A stretch of 64,000 nt of DNA from Polaribacter reichenbachii. Lineage in GTDB: Bacteria > Bacteroidota > Bacteroidia > Flavobacteriales > Flavobacteriaceae. The stretch covers positions 434,001-498,000 of the forward strand of contig NZ_CP019419.1 in assembly GCF_001975665.1 (NCBI RefSeq). Reading direction: 5' to 3'. Below are positions 62,106-64,000 of the stretch, in pieces. Within the stretch, counting starts at the first letter, position 1. Every line of letters starts with the position of its first letter. The notes under the pieces were generated by a model. The model worked only from the letters and a program-made list of their open reading frames with translations, made no database searches and was not told the origin of the DNA. A program made the position numbers and the translations under genes.

Positions 62106-62213
62106 TACATATAAGTATATAAATTTCAATAAAAGTATACATATAAATACAAAAAAACAAATTTATTAATACATATATGTATTAATATATAAAATTAAGA
62201 ATACACATAAGTA
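62106..62213. promoter_or_regulatory. four operator-like dyads at an exact 32-bp period
   Basis: TACATATAAGTA (62106-62117), TACATATAAATA (62138-62149), TACATATATGTA (62170-62181) and TACACATAAGTA (62202-62213) start exactly 32 bp apart, three helical turns, with unrelated AT-rich 20-bp spacers. The third is a perfect palindrome. A -7 box TAAATTTG (minus strand, 62165-62158) lies between the second and third. The array directly precedes the XRE regulator gene, so cooperative autorepression on one DNA face is likely. Confidence 0.75.
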
Positions 62214-62240
62214 TACTTTAATATAAGTTTAAGTTAGTAT

Positions 62241-62798
62241 TTAATTAGATTCTTTTGGATAAAAAACCTGATCCAAAGCAATATCAAAGGCATTAAGATC
62301 TTCGATTTTAGAAATCGGTTTAAAGAAATTTAGACCGATTTTTTTTACATCTTTTCTACAATTGGTTAAAAAACGATCGTAAAAACCTTTTCCATAACCA
62401 ATTCTATAATTTTGTATATCAGAAATTAAAAGCGGTACAAAAACCAAATCTAATGCTGTTTCTGAAACTGGTTTTGCATTTTTAGGTTCTGGAATTCCGT
62501 ATTTGTTGAGTTCTATTTGAGTGTCTTTTTCAAGATAAAAATGAGTTAACGTATTGTTTGTAAAATTACTTTTAGAAACTACTATTTTTTTATTTTGATT
62601 TCTAAAATAATCAATAATAGGTTTTGTATCTATCTCTTGAAACTTTTCTAAAGTTAGAAAAATATGAATCGTATTAATGTTAGTAATATCTAAATCATAA
62701 ATCTGATTGTAGATACTTTCTTGAAGTTGACGAATTTCATCCGAAGATAAATTTTGCCTTTTTTGTTTGTATATTTTTCTAAGTTCGGCTTTTTTCAT
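62241..62798 (-). CDS. 5-formyltetrahydrofolate cyclo-ligase
   Basis: This enzyme (MTHFS, also called YgfA/Fau) makes 5,10-methenyl-THF from 5-formyl-THF with ATP. The N-terminal basic motif KAELRKIYKQKRQNLS supplies the ATP-contacting residues. The substrate/metal loop ends in LVFVPLLISD and the hallmark RIGYGKGFYDRFL (about 132-144) that binds ATP phosphate. At 185 residues it has normal length. It lies one base after the YjbR-family gene and is transcribed with it. Confidence 0.94.
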   Translation of the reverse strand: MKKAELRKIYKQKRQNLSSDEIRQLQESIYNQIYDLDITNINTIHIFLTLEKFQEIDTKPIIDYFRNQNKKIVVSKSNFTNNTLTHFYLEKDTQIELNKYGIPEPKNAKPVSETALDLVFVPLLISDIQNYRIGYGKGFYDRFLTNCRKDVKKIGLNFFKPISKIEDLNAFDIALDQVFYPKESN

Positions 62799-62799
62799 C

Positions 62800-63168
62800 T
62801 TACAAATTCGCTAATTCCGTTTTCGCTTTTTTAGTTAAACCCTGTACAACCAAATCATAAGAATGATTGATTAATTTAAAAACCAAATCATCAGAAACAT
62901 CAGCTGTATTAATTTTTATAGTATTCCAATGTTTTTTGTTCATATGAAAACCTGGGTAAATACCTTCGTAAACCGAACGTAATTCTTCTGATTTATCAGG
63001 ATTACATTTTAAATTGATTTTCTGTTCTCCATTTTCCCAATGGTTTAAACCAACCAATGCAAACATTTTATTCATCACTTTAAAAACAAGCGTAACATCA
63101 TCAAAAGGAAAATGTTCTGTTACGCCTTTTTTGGCCATACAAAAATCTCTTAATTGTACGATATGCAT
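62800..63168 (-). CDS. MmcQ/YjbR-family protein
   Basis: This 122-residue protein fits the YjbR fold: LRDFCMAKKGVTEHFPFDDVTLVFKVMNKMFALVGL, then KINLKCNPDKSEELRSVYEGIYPGFHMNKKHWNTIKIN and a final helix with LINHSYDLVVQGL. The conserved P-F-D and HWNTI motifs are present. The family has a CyaY-like DNA-binding fold but no settled function. It has its own -7 box and leads the folate enzyme gene. Confidence 0.92.
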   Translation of the reverse strand: MHIVQLRDFCMAKKGVTEHFPFDDVTLVFKVMNKMFALVGLNHWENGEQKINLKCNPDKSEELRSVYEGIYPGFHMNKKHWNTIKINTADVSDDLVFKLINHSYDLVVQGLTKKAKTELANL

Positions 63169-63204
63169 TTTAGTTTTGGTTTTAAAAAAGTATCTTTATA
63201 AAAC

Positions 63205-63212
63205 CAAATCTA
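63205..63212 (-). promoter_or_regulatory. -7 box (TAGATTTG) for the YjbR gene
   Basis: TAnnTTTG match on the minus strand, 36 bases before the YjbR start. On the plus strand TATCTTTA (63191-63198) could serve the CorA-type gene. Confidence 0.5.
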
Positions 63213-63226
63213 CAATTAATTTTATA

Positions 63227-64000
63227 ATGGAGAAGGAATTTTTAAAACAGACATCATTGATTAGTTATTCTGAAAATAATTATCAAAAGAATAAATATGA
63301 TGCTATTTCTGATATTATTTTATCAAACAAAATACCTTCTACAGAATGGGTAAATACTTACGGACATAAATTTTCTGAGATTTTTAAGACCATTGTAAAC
63401 AATAATAAATTAGATGATTTTTTGATAAAATTATTTATGGATGAAGAGCATTCTAATAAAGTTATTTTATTAGATGATTTGGTTTTTGTTTCTACACGTG
63501 TTTTAATTACAAAAAGTGAAACTTTAGAATCTGAACAAATGCTTTTTATAGTTTCTTCTAGTTATTTATGGAGTATTCAAGAAAAAGAAGGCGATTATTT
63601 TGATTGGATTCGTGAGCGTTTAGAAGCGAATAAAGGTATTGTTAGAAAGAAAAAAACGGATTATTTATTGTTTTTAATTTTAGAATCTATTGTAGACAAT
63701 TACCAAGAAACGTATCAAAAAAATGCAGCGTTAAGTGCAGACAAATTAAACTCTACTCAAATAAAACCAACTCCAGAATTTACTGCTGCAGTAGAAAAAA
63801 GAAAGCAAGAATTATTTAATTTTAAAAAAGCAACTTTAAGTTTAAGAGATACTATTATTAAACTCGAAAAAATAGAAATTGATAATTTTGATATCAAATA
63901 TTTTAGCGAATTAAAAGAGCAAACGAATAATTTAACTTCGAATATTGATTTTGAATTGCAAGAATTAGAAAGTAAAATAAACTTAATTTTTAGTATTCAA
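63227..64000 (+). CDS. CorA-family divalent cation transporter, C-terminus cut by window edge
   Basis: The frame is open from ATG 63227 to the right edge, 258 codons. It starts MEKEFLKQTSLISYSENNYQ and shows the CorA cytoplasmic funnel: an alpha/beta domain with VILLDDLVFVSTRVLI and MLFIVSSSYLWSIQEKEGDYFDWIRERLEANKGIVRKKKTDYLLFLILESIVDNY, followed by long helices (LFNFKKATLSLRDTIIKLEK). The membrane part with the YGMN/GMN motif should lie beyond the edge, so the assignment rests on the funnel. It would take up Mg or other divalent ions. Confidence 0.82.
   Translation, partial: MEKEFLKQTSLISYSENNYQKNKYDAISDIILSNKIPSTEWVNTYGHKFSEIFKTIVNNNKLDDFLIKLFMDEEHSNKVILLDDLVFVSTRVLITKSETLESEQMLFIVSSSYLWSIQEKEGDYFDWIRERLEANKGIVRKKKTDYLLFLILESIVDNYQETYQKNAALSADKLNSTQIKPTPEFTAAVEKRKQELFNFKKATLSLRDTIIKLEKIEIDNFDIKYFSELKEQTNNLTSNIDFELQELESKINLIFSIQ

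Noticed and set aside
62092..62160. Upstream extension of the XRE regulator to 62160
   Set aside because: The extension is hydrophobic, low-complexity and runs through the operator dyads; ATG 62091 matches the family start.

Overview
The window looks like chromosomal DNA of a marine Flavobacteriaceae bacterium (Bacteroidota), probably close to Polaribacter or Tenacibaculum. That is inferred from the very AT-rich sequence, the TAnnTTTG -7 promoter boxes, the SecD-SecF fusion, TonB-like lipoproteins, many lipobox and signal-peptide proteins, and gene order; no search was run. Nearly all of it is densely packed genes. No rRNA, tRNA, CRISPR array or transposase was seen.

Layout. 1-3964: HlyD-type efflux adaptor (cut by the left edge), divergent from a sigma-54 response regulator and its histidine kinase. 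4103-7464: three cell-surface polysaccharide-type genes (2OG-Fe(II) oxygenase, GT2, GT4) and ftsE. 7626-17210: a TPR/outer-membrane-barrel pair, then a TPR membrane protein, an M28 peptidase, DoxX, an amidohydrolase and an FKBP lipoprotein. 17290-20451: Tricorn-like S41 protease. 20540-27692: a complete trp operon (trpE-G-D-C-F-B-A) behind a leader peptide with three Trp codons in a row and an attenuator; four of its gaps hold different hairpin repeats. 27841-33213: gatC-like, gatA and a gatB-aspS fusion behind an Asn-rich leader peptide and attenuator. 33230-48083: porin, gyrB, two envelope proteins, mdh, recQ, a small SecD-like protein, secDF, an hpt-adk fusion and obgE. 48143-52768: TonB-like lipoprotein, TPR protein, BlaR1/BlaI-type regulatory pair and a PhnA-like protein. 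52916-60925: FUSC-type membrane protein, adenine deaminase, M23 peptidase and a giant propeller-amidohydrolase. 61043-62213: Fic/XRE 'mobile mystery' toxin-antitoxin-like pair with a striking operator array. 62241-64000: 5-formyl-THF cyclo-ligase, a YjbR-family protein and the start of a CorA-type transporter.

The most exciting locus is 27982-33143. A short transcript leader encodes a peptide with nine Asn codons in fourteen, followed by mutually exclusive antiterminator and terminator stems. Behind it lie the Asp/Glu-tRNA amidotransferase subunits, with GatB fused in frame to a full aspartyl-tRNA synthetase. The inferred system is a covalent transamidosome that makes Asn-tRNA(Asn) from aspartate and is switched on by ribosome stalling when charged tRNA(Asn) runs short. 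It sits back to back with the trp operon, whose own Trp-codon attenuator uses the same logic.
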